Source: Methylomonas rapida (GTDB lineage Bacteria; Pseudomonadota; Gammaproteobacteria; Methylococcales; Methylomonadaceae). From it: a stretch of 64,000 nucleotides of DNA. The stretch covers positions 1,364,001 to 1,428,000 of the forward strand of contig NZ_CP113517.1 of assembly GCF_024360925.2 (NCBI RefSeq), in the 5' to 3' direction. The notes beneath the pieces are model-generated. The model searched no databases. It saw nothing but the letters and a program-made list of their open reading frames with translations, and was not told the origin of the DNA. This document shows positions 53,165 to 62,358 of this stretch, piece after piece (position 1 is the stretch's first letter; the number at the start of each line of letters is the position of its first letter). The position numbers and the translations under genes are program-made.

Positions 53165-53946
53165 ACGCCTGTGCTATCGAAGACATCCAGGGCCGCGCCG
53201 ACAGCCGTCGAATCGCCATCGACAAGGTCGGCATCAAGGACATCCTGCATCCGGTACGGGTTAAGGACAAGAGCTGCAGCGAACAACATACCGTGGCCCG
53301 CTTTGACATGTACGTAAATCTGCCGCACGACTTCAAGGGCACCCACATGTCGCGCTTCGTGGAAATATTGAATGGCCATGACCGGGAGATCAGCATTGCC
53401 TCGTTCCCGGTCATGTTGCAGGAAATGCTGCAGCGATTGGAAGCCGAATCCGGCTATATCGACATGCGCTTTCCGTATTTCATCGAAAAGGCCGCGCCGG
53501 TCAGCGGCGTGCGCAGTCTGCTGGATTATCAAGTTAGCTTCATCGGCGAAATCGACGCCCAGGGCTGTCGCACCAAGGTCAAAGTGATGGTACCGGTGAC
53601 CAGCTTGTGCCCATGCTCCAAGGAAATCTCGGAGCGCGGCGCTCACAACCAGCGCTCGCATGTCACCATCACGGCGGCGACCCGAGAATTCATCTGGTTG
53701 GAAGATTTGATTGCGCTGGTCGAGGCCGAAGCCTCGTCGCCAATCTATGGCTTGCTGAAGCGACCGGACGAAAAATATGTCACCGAACAGGCTTACGACC
53801 ATCCGAAATTCGTCGAGGACATGGTGCGCGACGTTGCCGCTCGTTTGGACGCAGAGCCGCGCATCGGAGCCTACACGGTGGAATCAGAGAATTTCGAGTC
53901 GATTCATAACCATTCGGCTTATGCGCTGATCGAGCGGGTGAAATGA
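53161..53946 (+). CDS. folE2: GTP cyclohydrolase IB (FolE2)
   Basis: 261 residues. Hallmarks of FolE2: [23 protein letters not shown] (catalytic Cys and metal site) and [18 protein letters not shown] at the end. It makes 7,8-dihydroneopterin triphosphate for folate and pterins, and can use metals other than zinc, unlike FolE. This is a classic zinc-sparing paralogue in Zur regulons. It starts inside the queD remnant and overlaps hisI by four bases. Confidence 0.95.
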   Translation: MNACAIEDIQGRADSRRIAIDKVGIKDILHPVRVKDKSCSEQHTVARFDMYVNLPHDFKGTHMSRFVEILNGHDREISIASFPVMLQEMLQRLEAESGYIDMRFPYFIEKAAPVSGVRSLLDYQVSFIGEIDAQGCRTKVKVMVPVTSLCPCSKEISERGAHNQRSHVTITAATREFIWLEDLIALVEAEASSPIYGLLKRPDEKYVTEQAYDHPKFVEDMVRDVAARLDAEPRIGAYTVESENFESIHNHSAYALIERVK

Positions 53947-54380
53947 ACCTGTTTAAGCGCGCGGAAATCCTGGCCGTTGGCGACAGTCTGCCGTGGGACG
54001 CCGTATTAGCCGAACTACCCTTTAACGCCGACGGCCTATTGCCGGCCATTGCGCAGCAATACGATAGCGGTGAGGTATTGATGCTGGCTTGGATGAACCG
54101 CGAGGCTATCCTGGAAACACTGAGTACCGGTCGGGTTTGTTACTGGTCGCGCTCGCGGCAGAGGCTATGGCGCAAGGGCGAAACCTCGGGCCACCATCAA
54201 ACGCTTAAAGAACTGCGCCTCGATTGCGATGGCGATACGCTGCTGCTAATGGTCCATCAACAGGGGCCAGCCTGTCATACCCTGCGTTCCAGTTGTTTTT
54301 ATCACGCCGTGTGCGTCGAGCGAGTCGTGGTGATTAGCGAGCCACAGCCGAATAGTGAATCGCTGTTGAGTCAACCCTAA
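53943..54380 (+). CDS. hisI: Phosphoribosyl-AMP cyclohydrolase (HisI), zinc-regulon paralogue
   Basis: 145 residues. HisI motifs: [62 protein letters not shown] (metal Asp and Cys sites). It hydrolyses phosphoribosyl-AMP in histidine synthesis. It is not near other his genes but follows folE2, the usual position for a zinc-stress copy. The N-terminal extension of about 20 residues is not part of the core family. Confidence 0.93.
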   Translation: MNLFKRAEILAVGDSLPWDAVLAELPFNADGLLPAIAQQYDSGEVLMLAWMNREAILETLSTGRVCYWSRSRQRLWRKGETSGHHQTLKELRLDCDGDTLLLMVHQQGPACHTLRSSCFYHAVCVERVVVISEPQPNSESLLSQP

Positions 54381-54405
54381 CTTCTATTGCTTCTGGAGAT
54401 TCAAG

Positions 54406-56073
54406 CCTGAATCCGTGACTCCACATATTGCCAGACCTTTTATTCGTCATACTCTTCCAAAATTCGCTGAATTTAAAAGTGTGGTCCGGGCAATCGAGTT
54501 TAACGGCTAGAAATGCAGCGTATTATCTGGAATATTTTCCCTACATGATTCAATTTGATGGACTTTAGGCGCAGGATTCCCAGGCCACTGTGAATTTGCG
54601 GCGTTGTGCTATCGATGGCAGAGCGATCAGTCGCTAGCCGGCGGCGAGTTTGGCGTAGGTGGATTCAAAAGCGATGAAACCGGGACAGCTCTGTGAAAAG
54701 CGCAGCTTCAGCCGGTGCCCGCTACGGATGAGTCGCGCGGCCAGATACATCAGTTCCTGGATCACGGTTTTGATACGCCGCCGCTTGGCAGGATGCCTGA
54801 TCGGGCTTTGTTCGCCCAGCAAGCCGATCAGGCCTATCCAGCGCAGGATGTTGTAGCTATAGGCGCTGAGGCTCATGATCAGGTCGTTGGTGGCAAACTT
54901 GCCGGATGGCAGGCGCTCGATATCCAGATCGGTCTTGAATTCGCTGTGGAATTGTTCAGCGGTGGCATGGTCGCGATAGAGGGCAATAACCATGGCATCG
55001 TCGTAATCGGCCACCGGCAGACTGGTCCACCAGCCTTCGATTTCGATATCCGGTAGCACGAGGGCTTGGCCTTGAGCCGTGATGGTGCGCTCGGTGATTT
55101 GCATGACCCGGCGACAGGTATAGGTTTTACCGTTGCGAGTGTGTTGCTCCATGACACTGAACAAGGCCACGCGTTTGCCTTCGCGCGGTGTGGTCCACTG
55201 GCCGTGTTGTTCGGCGTAGGCCAGCCAGGCGTCGGCATCTTGTTTACGCGGGTTCCATTTGATGATGAAATCGACCTGATCGGCTTCGTGTAAGTCGATG
55301 CGATTGTCGAGCGCGTCGTGACCGCCATCCAGCCGGACCAACAAAGGCAAAGTCGTCAAACGTTTCGCGGCGGCGAGTCCGCGCTCCAGCGCATAGCGGA
55401 ATTCGTATTGGCAATGCTGCTTGCCTTCGCGCAGTTCATTACCAATACACCAGCCCTCTTTACCCAGATAGAGGGCAATCGGGGCGTAGCCGTCAAAACC
55501 TTTGTAGGTTCGGGAGACGCCTTCTTTGCAGGTTTTTTCGTTGTTCATGGGGTAAACATCGATATCCAACGCGACATGGCCTGTGGCTAACGGCGTTACC
55601 GGCACCTGGGCGTGAGCCAGAAAATCGAGGTTGCTTTGATAAATGATCGGTAATAAGGCGTCGGCGTGTTCATCCAGTCGCTGTCTGAGGCGGGCGCTGG
55701 AGGGTACTTGATGAATGGCGAGCGCGGCTTTGAAATAGTCGTCGTCGCGATGGTTTTCGATGGCTTCGAAGTCGCTTTTGCCCAGGCTAAGGGTGCCTAT
55801 ATAGCTTTTGATAATATCGGCGTGAGCAATACCGTGCCGTAGCGGAATACCTTTTTCCAGCGCCTGATTGAGCTGGCCATATTGATTCAAACATAAACCG
55901 ACCAAGGCTAATCCAGAATGGCTGGTATAAAATTCAGTTTCAGATTGCTCCAGGATAAACCGCTTCATGAATCACTCGCCGGGTGAATGGAAGAATAGCG
56001 GTATTATCCCAGAATAAGCGTTTTAAATCATTGCGTTGCGGCCGTGGATGGCCTTTTAAGTCACGGATTCAGG
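54406..56073. mobile_element. IS1380-family insertion sequence with target duplication
   Basis: Terminal inverted repeats CCTGAATCCGTGACT (54406-54420) and AGTCACGGATTCAGG (56059-56073) enclose a single transposase on the minus strand, 1668 bases in all. Both ends are flanked by TCAAG (54401-54405 and 56074-56078), a five-base target duplication, showing a simple, probably recent insertion. Removing it joins CTGGAGATTCAAG to the ATG at 56079. Confidence 0.93.
54634..55968 (-). CDS. IS1380 family transposase
   Basis: 444 residues, full length for the family. DDE transposase features: LDIDVYPMNNEK (first Asp region), LPLLVRLDGGHDA (second Asp) and RDHATAEQFHSEFKTDLDIERLPSG with the catalytic Glu, plus the C-terminal KRRRIKTVIQELMYLAARL. 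No frameshift or stop is seen, so the element may still move. It lies inside complete terminal repeats. Confidence 0.95.
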   Translation of the reverse strand: MKRFILEQSETEFYTSHSGLALVGLCLNQYGQLNQALEKGIPLRHGIAHADIIKSYIGTLSLGKSDFEAIENHRDDDYFKAALAIHQVPSSARLRQRLDEHADALLPIIYQSNLDFLAHAQVPVTPLATGHVALDIDVYPMNNEKTCKEGVSRTYKGFDGYAPIALYLGKEGWCIGNELREGKQHCQYEFRYALERGLAAAKRLTTLPLLVRLDGGHDALDNRIDLHEADQVDFIIKWNPRKQDADAWLAYAEQHGQWTTPREGKRVALFSVMEQHTRNGKTYTCRRVMQITERTITAQGQALVLPDIEIEGWWTSLPVADYDDAMVIALYRDHATAEQFHSEFKTDLDIERLPSGKFATNDLIMSLSAYSYNILRWIGLIGLLGEQSPIRHPAKRRRIKTVIQELMYLAARLIRSGHRLKLRFSQSCPGFIAFESTYAKLAAG

Positions 56074-56078
56074 TCAAG

Positions 56079-56201
56079 ATGAACACAAGCCCAAAACCCA
56101 ATTACCCGGTACCAGTTACCATTTTGACCGGCTTTCTCGGCGCTGGTAAGCAGCAGATACTAAAAGCGTTGCTGGCCTGCCATATCGATGCCGACGTTTA
56201 G
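56079..56201 (+). pseudogene. COG0523 GTPase remnant (N-terminus only)
   Basis: 40 residues starting MNTSPKPNYPVPVTILTGFLGAGK; the P-loop then continues QQILKALLACHID instead of TTLLN, and a stop follows. The frame therefore breaks inside the Walker A motif. The IS1380 element sits between its ribosome-binding site (CTGGAG) and the ATG. It is a third, dead copy of a COG0523 gene. A full copy begins 76 bases downstream. Confidence 0.8.
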
Positions 56202-56276
56202 ATATGGGGCTGAAGTCTACAGGTTATACTTTACCAGCACCTTGGCGTGTTTCACGGCAACATTATTGAGCGCTTG

Positions 56277-57254
56277 ATGATTGCAAACAAAATCCCGGTC
56301 ATCGTTCTGACCGGCTTTCTGGGTAGCGGCAAGACCACGCTGTTAAACCGCTTGTTGACGGACGGCGTGAAAACGGCGGTGGTCATCAACGAGTTTGGCG
56401 CTACACCGATCGATCAGGATTTGCTGCTAAATCAGGACATTCCACTGACCGTACTGTCCGGCGGTTGCTTGTGTTGCCAGATCAAAGGCGCATTGGCACC
56501 CACCTTGAAGAACTTGTGGATGGCCTGGAATAATTCTGAAACCAAACCTTTTGAACGCGTCATTATCGAAACCAGCGGTGTCGCCAGTCCGGAACCCATA
56601 TTGGACACACTACTGCGCGAGCCCTGGTTGTCCAAACGCTACCGGTTGCAACAAATCGTCGCCACCCTGGCGATTCCGTCAGCCCTTGCCCAACTGGAGC
56701 ATCACGCCGAAGCTCGTGCACAAATGGCTTGGGCCGACCTGTTGTTATTGACTCACGCTGATCTGGCCGATGACAAGCAACACGCTGAACTGATTGACTA
56801 CTTAAAGCTTCAGGCACCCGCTACGCCAACGCTGACGGCTATGCGTGATCTGTTTGATGCCTCCATGTTGCTATGCAAAACACCACCGTCTTTCCGGCGT
56901 ATTACTACCGGCCGAGCCTTGCCGGAACATGGTTTTCGTAGCGTGTCGCTTTATCTGGAACACACGCCAAGTTGGCCGCAGTTACAAGCTACTTTGCAAA
57001 CCTTGTTGTCAAACCATGCCGATGACTTGATCCGAATCAAAGGGGTTGTTTATTTCCCTGAGTGTGCTGAGCCGTTAGCAGTACATGCCGTCGCCGGCCA
57101 TTTATACTCACCAATTCAGTTGCCGAAGCGAATAAACCAGGATAGGCGTAGCCGCTTGGTACTGATCACGATTTCGAGTCCGGAACAATTGGCCAATGAA
57201 TTATTTTGCCTCTTGGGGGGAGAACCCAGTCAAAATCCGATACGGCTGCATTGA
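56277..57254 (+). CDS. COG0523 family GTPase (CobW-like), second copy
   Basis: 325 residues from the ATG at 56277. Walker A GFLGSGKTT, the metal motif GGCLCCQIK (C-x-C-C), ERVIIETSGVASPEPIL, and a short CobW C-terminal domain with LIRIKGVVYFPE. It differs from the copy at 47736 in length and in the C-terminal domain, so its client may differ. No convincing Zur box is seen upstream; a weak GGTTATACTTTACC lies near 56220. Metal delivery is inferred from the family. Confidence 0.9.
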   Translation: MIANKIPVIVLTGFLGSGKTTLLNRLLTDGVKTAVVINEFGATPIDQDLLLNQDIPLTVLSGGCLCCQIKGALAPTLKNLWMAWNNSETKPFERVIIETSGVASPEPILDTLLREPWLSKRYRLQQIVATLAIPSALAQLEHHAEARAQMAWADLLLLTHADLADDKQHAELIDYLKLQAPATPTLTAMRDLFDASMLLCKTPPSFRRITTGRALPEHGFRSVSLYLEHTPSWPQLQATLQTLLSNHADDLIRIKGVVYFPECAEPLAVHAVAGHLYSPIQLPKRINQDRRSRLVLITISSPEQLANELFCLLGGEPSQNPIRLH

Positions 57255-57524
57255 GAACTCAATTGGCAATTAGGGGATTGGAGTTGGTCGTCTGTTGCCG
57301 TTTGGCTGACGTTAGGTAAATTTAAAATTTATTGGTGATAAAAAATCCCCCAACAGATAGCCTTAATTTTTGTTGTGTCACAATTCGACAACAGGATTCA
57401 TTTAGAGATTCTGCGCTATGCGATTTCAAGATGTGAAGTGCTGATGGAGGTGGACTTGTAATGTACGAAACAAAGGCTTATGCAATTATTTTTATTGGCA
57501 AAATGCCTACATAAAATTAATAAG

Positions 57525-57560
57525 CAATAAAAAAGGCCTTAGATTTTCATCTAAAGCCTT
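57525..57560 (-). terminator. Rho-independent terminator of tRNA-Asn
   Basis: On the minus strand AAGGCTTTAGAT, loop GAAA, ATCTAAGGCCTT followed by TTTTTTATT: a 12-base stem with one mismatch and a T-run. It lies just past the tRNA-Asn 3' end and was its original terminator. The 270 bases 57255-57524 hold no recognisable gene. Confidence 0.82.
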
Positions 57561-57568
57561 GATTTATC

Positions 57569-57614
57569 TGGCTCCCCCGGACGGGCTCGAACCGCCGACC
57601 TAGTGATTAACAGT
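57569..57614 (-). other. tRNA-Asn 3' fragment: attachment site of an integrative element
   Basis: The minus strand reads GACTGTTAATCACTAGG and on to the T-loop GGTTCGAGCC and CCGGGGGAGCCA: the anticodon loop (GTT), T-arm and acceptor 3' strand of tRNA-Asn. The 5' half is absent; beyond the anticodon stem the sequence turns into unrelated DNA with a tyrosine integrase gene. This is the displaced 3' end left by site-specific integration. The rebuilt whole tRNA should be at the far end of the element, beyond the window. Confidence 0.85.
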
Positions 57615-57644
57615 CGCTAAAGACTATGTTACCACGTACTTCTG

Positions 57645-57762
57645 TATGTTGCAGAACATTCCTAAATGCCCGATTATATTGAACTTTATAACATCATCCG
57701 TTCATGGTTGTTTCATTCTGTGACCTTATGTTGCGGAATTCAAGTGACCACAAAGTGACCAC
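57645..57762. repeat. Short direct repeats at the integrase end (possible arm-type sites)
   Basis: TATGTTGCRGAA occurs at 57645-57656 and 57727-57738; AAGTGACCAC occurs at 57742-57751 and 57753-57762. They lie between the att site and the integrase start, where arm-type integrase sites are usually found. Function is inferred from position only. Confidence 0.45.
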
Positions 57763-57768
57763 GAAATT

Positions 57769-58959
57769 ATGCTTACTGACAAATCAATCAAAGGGCTCAA
57801 GGCAAAACCGTCGGCATATAGACTCTATGAAAAAGGGCCCGATAAAGGCTTTGGTGTCAAAGTGACGCCAGCCGGAAGCGTAACCTTTTTTATTCAATAT
57901 GCAGGTCCAGATGGTAAACAAAAATTCGCAAGCCTAGGACGGTACCCATCGATTAGCCTATCTGAGGCAAGGGATAAGTGTCGTGAACTGAGACGGGAGA
58001 TCGATCGCGGAATTGACCCACAATCCCGCATTGAGCTGAGACTTGGCAGCGTAGCCGATTTGTTTGACTACTACATCAAGCACATGGTTGATTCAGGAAA
58101 GCGAACTTTTGAAAAAGTTGAGGCAGATCTTCATTACAACTGTAAAGACATTTTGGACTTCCAAGCCAAAGACGTAACGCCAGCCCATATAAGAAAAATA
58201 CTTCACACCATTATCTCGCGTGGCTCGAATGTTCAAGCTAATCGGATTCGATCATACTTAAGAAGAGCATTTGAATTAGGGGTTTATCATGATAACGACC
58301 CCAAAAACCTATCAAATGATTTCACCTTTCAAATACAAGCCAACCCTGTCGATGCAATTCCAAAAGATACCAGTGCGGAAGTTGCAGGAGAAAGAGCATT
58401 ATCATTTTCTGAAATAAAAGTACTTTGGAACGAAACATGCCTTCTTGAGCAATTCCATCTGGCTACAAAACTATTACTGCTATATGGCTGTCGATCTTGG
58501 GAACTCTGCGGCGCAATGAAACATGAGTTTGATTTTGACACCATGATTTGGAGCGCCCCGCCAGAGCGAGTGAAAAACGAACGCTGGCTGATATTGCCTA
58601 TTACTCCGTTAGCTAAAAAGTTACTTGATAAATTATGGCCGTATTCCGGAAACTCTGATTATCTTTTTCCAAGTAGATATAACGAAGAAAAACCAATACA
58701 CAAAACGTCTTTGGCTCACGCAATCACGCGAATAAGCAGTATCGATACTTTTACCCCGAGAGATTTAAGAAGAACAGTAAAGACTCGTATGGGAGAAATT
58801 GGCATTGAAAAAAGCATCAGAGATAGGATACAAAATCATGCTCTAAATGATGTAAGCTCAAAACATTATGATAGATATGATTATTTACAGGAAAAACGAA
58901 GCGCCTTACTAAAATGGGAAAACTACTTAATCGAGTTGAGCGGAGATAAAAACACATAG
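57769..58959 (+). CDS. int: Tyrosine integrase with DUF4102 N-terminus
   Basis: 396 residues. The N-terminal arm-binding domain has YEKGPDKGFGVKVTPAGSVTFF and SLGRYPSISLSEARDK. The catalytic domain has Arg in LLLYGCRSWELCGA, TPRDLRRTVKTRMGE (Arg in place of the first His of HxxR) and the nucleophile Tyr in SSKHYDRYDYL. It integrates the element into tRNA-Asn, whose 3' fragment lies 155 bases upstream. Base composition is more AT-rich than the chromosome genes to the left. Confidence 0.93.
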   Translation: MLTDKSIKGLKAKPSAYRLYEKGPDKGFGVKVTPAGSVTFFIQYAGPDGKQKFASLGRYPSISLSEARDKCRELRREIDRGIDPQSRIELRLGSVADLFDYYIKHMVDSGKRTFEKVEADLHYNCKDILDFQAKDVTPAHIRKILHTIISRGSNVQANRIRSYLRRAFELGVYHDNDPKNLSNDFTFQIQANPVDAIPKDTSAEVAGERALSFSEIKVLWNETCLLEQFHLATKLLLLYGCRSWELCGAMKHEFDFDTMIWSAPPERVKNERWLILPITPLAKKLLDKLWPYSGNSDYLFPSRYNEEKPIHKTSLAHAITRISSIDTFTPRDLRRTVKTRMGEIGIEKSIRDRIQNHALNDVSSKHYDRYDYLQEKRSALLKWENYLIELSGDKNT

Positions 58960-59015
58960 TGTTGATTTTTATTAGATCAATAAAAAATTAGCCCCTAGTT
59001 ATTTGTTGGTTCAAT

Positions 59016-60422
59016 TCAATCACAGAATTTTGTTCCTTTTTCCTGCCATACCGAAAACTCTAGAGGACGCAAGCCAAAACGGATAGCATTTCCCGCATGT
59101 AACGTTTTGAGTTCGTTTTGTACCAAATTAATAAATTTCTGCTTGTCTTCCTGAGACACGGAATCCGGAGTGCCAGCCAAAATCGCCGCTCCATCTGTTG
59201 CCAGTCCATCCCTGACAATAGCTCGTATGACTTCGGCCAACTCATTTCGGTAACGTAATCGAACGATGTCCGGTGGTACGAGCTGCTGTTGCACGGCAAC
59301 GTATTGCTGACATGAACGCTCGTAAGCCCAGATGTAGACATCTCTCAACAATTCAATTCGATTCAGCTCGTAGACGCCGAGGACCGCGTCCACATAAGCC
59401 TGTTGCGGCACGTCGATAAACGACAGTGGGCAAAGATTGTGTTGAATCAGCGGAATATTGGCCGCCAACCGCGAAACCCGTTTGTTAATGTCTTCGAAGG
59501 GTTGCAAGTAAGGCAAATGCACCATCAGGAAAAACGATTGTTCAAACGGATCGTTGATTTCAGCAGCCATGGTCATGACAATCCCAAACAACTCCTCAAT
59601 CCGTTGCGGCATCGCAATTGGCAAATAGACACTGCCGCCGATATCGACCGCCCGATTGCGCAGGCGACCACAACTCATCGGATCTGCCAACAAACCATCC
59701 GATAAAAAAGCATGTAAGGCAACGATGGTTTCGGCCGTAACGCCGGCATGCTCGGTATCGCGTACCAAATATTCAATGGCCGATTTGTGATTGAGGATCA
59801 TCTGGGTTTCCATGACATCCTTGCCTTCAGCCGCCTGACCGAACTCAATCAAGCGTTCGGTATCCAGTCGACTGTAGGTATTGCCTTCCAAACGGGAAGA
59901 AGCCCAAGAAAGGTCGATGAGCAGGCGATTCAGAATGTCACGGGCAAACGTTCCTGCCGGGGTTTGCTCAGACGGCGACCTGCCCAGGGTATGTAATTGT
60001 TCGCGTAAACCAGCTGATAAGTAATAGGTGTGGTTTGGATAATACTTCCCCAGGAAATCCGGCTGATAGCTGACGGGAGACCGTTGAGTTCGTGGTTGAC
60101 GAATAAAGAACTTGATCTCTTCGCCTTCTGGCGAAATGGGAATGTAAACTTCGTCAACGCCATGCCAGTTTGAGTCATCCACACCATTAGCTACGGCGAT
60201 ACCCGTGCCAAGCTTTACGACTTTATACTTCAGTGCTCGTCCATCGCCTTCGCTAACAATGCGACGCTCTGCCACCAATGTGGCCAATCGACGTTGTAAA
60301 GTGCGGCCCTTAATTTCGAAATCTAGCCATTGCGCAATGTCTTTCGCGCCAATACCTTCGGGATATTGAGCAATCAGCTTTTCGATTCTCTCCAGCTCTT
60401 CTGATGGGACTATTTTTGGCAT
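59016..60422 (-). CDS. Fic domain protein with degenerate active-site motif
   Basis: 468 residues. An N-terminal winged helix (IGAKDIAQWLDFEIKGRTLQRRLATLV) comes first, then a Fic domain with an inhibitory helix SSRLEG (S175-xxx-E179-G180). The active-site loop is QPFEDINKR at 307-315, against the usual HPFxxGNGR, so His is Gln and both glycines are changed. Fic proteins transfer AMP or other groups to target proteins. Without the catalytic His this one may be inactive as an enzyme, or may act as a regulator through its winged helix. It converges with the integrase gene. Confidence 0.85.
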   Translation of the reverse strand: MPKIVPSEELERIEKLIAQYPEGIGAKDIAQWLDFEIKGRTLQRRLATLVAERRIVSEGDGRALKYKVVKLGTGIAVANGVDDSNWHGVDEVYIPISPEGEEIKFFIRQPRTQRSPVSYQPDFLGKYYPNHTYYLSAGLREQLHTLGRSPSEQTPAGTFARDILNRLLIDLSWASSRLEGNTYSRLDTERLIEFGQAAEGKDVMETQMILNHKSAIEYLVRDTEHAGVTAETIVALHAFLSDGLLADPMSCGRLRNRAVDIGGSVYLPIAMPQRIEELFGIVMTMAAEINDPFEQSFFLMVHLPYLQPFEDINKRVSRLAANIPLIQHNLCPLSFIDVPQQAYVDAVLGVYELNRIELLRDVYIWAYERSCQQYVAVQQQLVPPDIVRLRYRNELAEVIRAIVRDGLATDGAAILAGTPDSVSQEDKQKFINLVQNELKTLHAGNAIRFGLRPLEFSVWQEKGTKFCD

Positions 60423-60691
60423 GATTTGATTTTTGGTGTCGCGATTAGTTTTAATGCGCCACTTAATATGTCATTAAACCAAAAATCGCGCCATAAAAAC
60501 TTCTTGGTTGCACGTTTAAACTTAATCCAACTTCAGCCCGCTCCAGTCATCACGCTCCGTACCGACCGCAAGATCAAGCAAGGCCAAATTCAGAGGGCCA
60601 GCGAAAAACCGTGAAAAGAGCGGTTTTTCGAGCGTATAGAATTTTTGGCAACGTCGTAAACTCGCATCAAGACCATTACGGCGAACTTGCG

Positions 60692-61339
60692 ATGTGCAAT
60701 ATTCCTTCAAAAAATCTTAATCTTCAGTTTCCATTTCAAAACGTTGTTAAGCATTTTCGGATTGGCATGATGGGCGGCTTTTGCCTCATCAGCCAACCTA
60801 TGGAGTCGATGGCTGATGGAGCCATTCAAATAAACAGTAGCAACCAACAGTCTCCTGGTTCAAAAACCACATTACGGAACACGCTATGGGGCCAAGTGGC
60901 TCGGAGACATGGCATTGACCCCTACATTCTCTATGCCGTTGCGCTCACCGAATCGCGAAAAAACGATGACCAGAATAAAGTCATACCCTCGCCATGGGCC
61001 ATCAACAACGCTGGCAACGCCTATATTCCTGGCAGCCAGCAGGAAGCCGAAGCCTTACTCAATCAAATGTTGGAGCAAGGTAAACGCAATATCGACGTTG
61101 GCATGATGCAAGTCAATCTTAGGTGGCATGGCCACCGTGTTGCGAAACCAGAGCAACTCTTGATACCAAGCACCAATCTCGAAATCGGTGCAAGTGTACT
61201 CTCCGAGGCCATCCAATCGGTGCCTGGCAATCTTGCACATGGCATAGGCCGATATTACAGTTGGAAAAATGAGCCGGCCGCCATCCAGTACGGACGGAAA
61301 GTTATTGCCCTGGCAAATCAAATTCGCGCAATTCTTTAG
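60692..61339 (+). CDS. Lytic transglycosylase of the integrative element
   Basis: 215 residues from the ATG at 60692; the frame is open to a GTG at 60611, and an ATG at 60767 is another choice. A hydrophobic leader ending SMADG looks like a signal peptide. The SLT domain has the catalytic Glu in YAVALTESRKN, then GMMQVNLRWHGH and LEIGASVLSEAI. It opens peptidoglycan for a conjugation apparatus. SXT- and IncA/C-type elements carry such a gene in the regulon of their FlhDC-like activators, which follow here. Confidence 0.85.
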   Translation: MCNIPSKNLNLQFPFQNVVKHFRIGMMGGFCLISQPMESMADGAIQINSSNQQSPGSKTTLRNTLWGQVARRHGIDPYILYAVALTESRKNDDQNKVIPSPWAINNAGNAYIPGSQQEAEALLNQMLEQGKRNIDVGMMQVNLRWHGHRVAKPEQLLIPSTNLEIGASVLSEAIQSVPGNLAHGIGRYYSWKNEPAAIQYGRKVIALANQIRAIL

Positions 61340-61357
61340 CCAATCAAGGATTGCAGA

Positions 61358-61669
61358 ATGGATGAGAATCTCTACAAACTCAATCTCGACTACCTCATTG
61401 TCGCTCAATCCTTAATTTTTTCCGGCAGCGAACAGAAAGCCATGTTCTGCTTAGGCTTAACGACCGAAGCGGTTTCGTTACTCCGAAAGATGCCACTCGC
61501 ACAATTAAAAAGCTTGGCTAGAAGTGATTGCCTGACCTTTGTCCCCCGTTTCAATCCCCATAAATGGAGCCAATTTCTAACCGTCGAAAAAAACGAAGAT
61601 CCCAATGCACTCGACGCACGAACCATCGATCTTCTGATGCTCTTGTCTGCCCACCCACCTGAGTCATGA
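61358..61669 (+). CDS. FlhD-like (SetD/AcaD-type) transcriptional activator subunit
   Basis: 103 residues. LYKLNLDYLIVAQSLIFSGSEQKAMFCLGL follows the FlhD pattern (NL-YL-LAQ-LI ... A-F-LG), then ... LAQLKSLARSDCLTFVPRF. The stop overlaps the next gene's ATG by four bases. FlhD-like proteins act only with an FlhC partner, which is the next gene. In SXT-type elements this pair (SetDC) is the master activator of excision and transfer. No flagellar genes are nearby, so this role is more likely. Confidence 0.82.
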   Translation: MDENLYKLNLDYLIVAQSLIFSGSEQKAMFCLGLTTEAVSLLRKMPLAQLKSLARSDCLTFVPRFNPHKWSQFLTVEKNEDPNALDARTIDLLMLLSAHPPES

Positions 61670-62214
61670 GCAACCATTGCCCATTTGCTACTCGGCTTAA
61701 AGATCAGTATTGGGCTTATCAATTGCTGAAACGAAGATTACGCACAAAATTTGCCGGCCGGGTCATCAAAACCCTTCGACAGAAGGACTTATGTAATCTC
61801 TACTTTTCCCTACACGGAGAAAGTCCGGTCGCTGGCCTAGTCCCTAGCATCCTAGCCATGCCACAGTCACGTGAGTCGTTTCTTTACATGGCGCTATTTG
61901 CATCAATCTATCGAAGCGCTTGCTCAAGTGCTATCTCGGCCGAAATGGACCTAAACGCCCTAGTGTTTGCCTGGGATACATTTTGTGCCTTCTATCCAAG
62001 CCATATCCAAGAACGCCGACCGTTTGGCCGCATACGGCCAGCAAATTTCGATGAAGCCTGGATTATCACCGAAGCACTGAGAGACGGACTCGCAGAATTA
62101 CCTTACTGTACGACCTGTCATACGCCCTATCTGATCATTCATGGCTGTAAATACCAGCAGGTCTGCCAAATATGCGTGTTAAACCAAATCCCTAAGACCA
62201 GAACGATCACCTAA
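61666..62214 (+). CDS. FlhC-like (SetC/AcaC-type) transcriptional activator subunit
   Basis: 182 residues. It has the FlhC layout: RRLRTKFAGRVIKTLRQKDLCNLYFSLHGESPVAGLVPS, a helical middle, and a zinc site made from CTTC and CQIC (cysteines spaced CxxC ... C ... CxxC) near the C-terminus. It overlaps the FlhD-like gene by four bases. Together they probably form an activator complex for the genes of the element. It is distant from true flagellar FlhC. Confidence 0.82.
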   Translation: MSNHCPFATRLKDQYWAYQLLKRRLRTKFAGRVIKTLRQKDLCNLYFSLHGESPVAGLVPSILAMPQSRESFLYMALFASIYRSACSSAISAEMDLNALVFAWDTFCAFYPSHIQERRPFGRIRPANFDEAWIITEALRDGLAELPYCTTCHTPYLIIHGCKYQQVCQICVLNQIPKTRTIT

Positions 62215-62358
62215 GAATTGATCCTAAAAAGAACGTTGTCGGTCGCGTAGGAGTCAATTCATTGCCCAGCTAGCTCATAATCCAGGGATAACTTTATGCT
62301 CCCATTTCAGTTCAGAGGACTATAATCCACCCATTCAATCTTCCTATGTAATCAGTCT

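Noticed and set aside
56215..56235. Zur box before the second COG0523 gene
   Set aside because: The palindrome GGTTATACTTTACC matches the consensus poorly on both arms.
57569..57614. A functional tRNA-Asn gene
   Set aside because: The D-arm and the 5' acceptor strand are missing; only the 3' part from the anticodon stem is present.
61358..62214. Flagellar master regulator FlhDC
   Set aside because: No flagellar genes are near, and the pair lies inside an integrative element after a lytic transglycosylase gene, as SetDC/AcaDC-type activators do.
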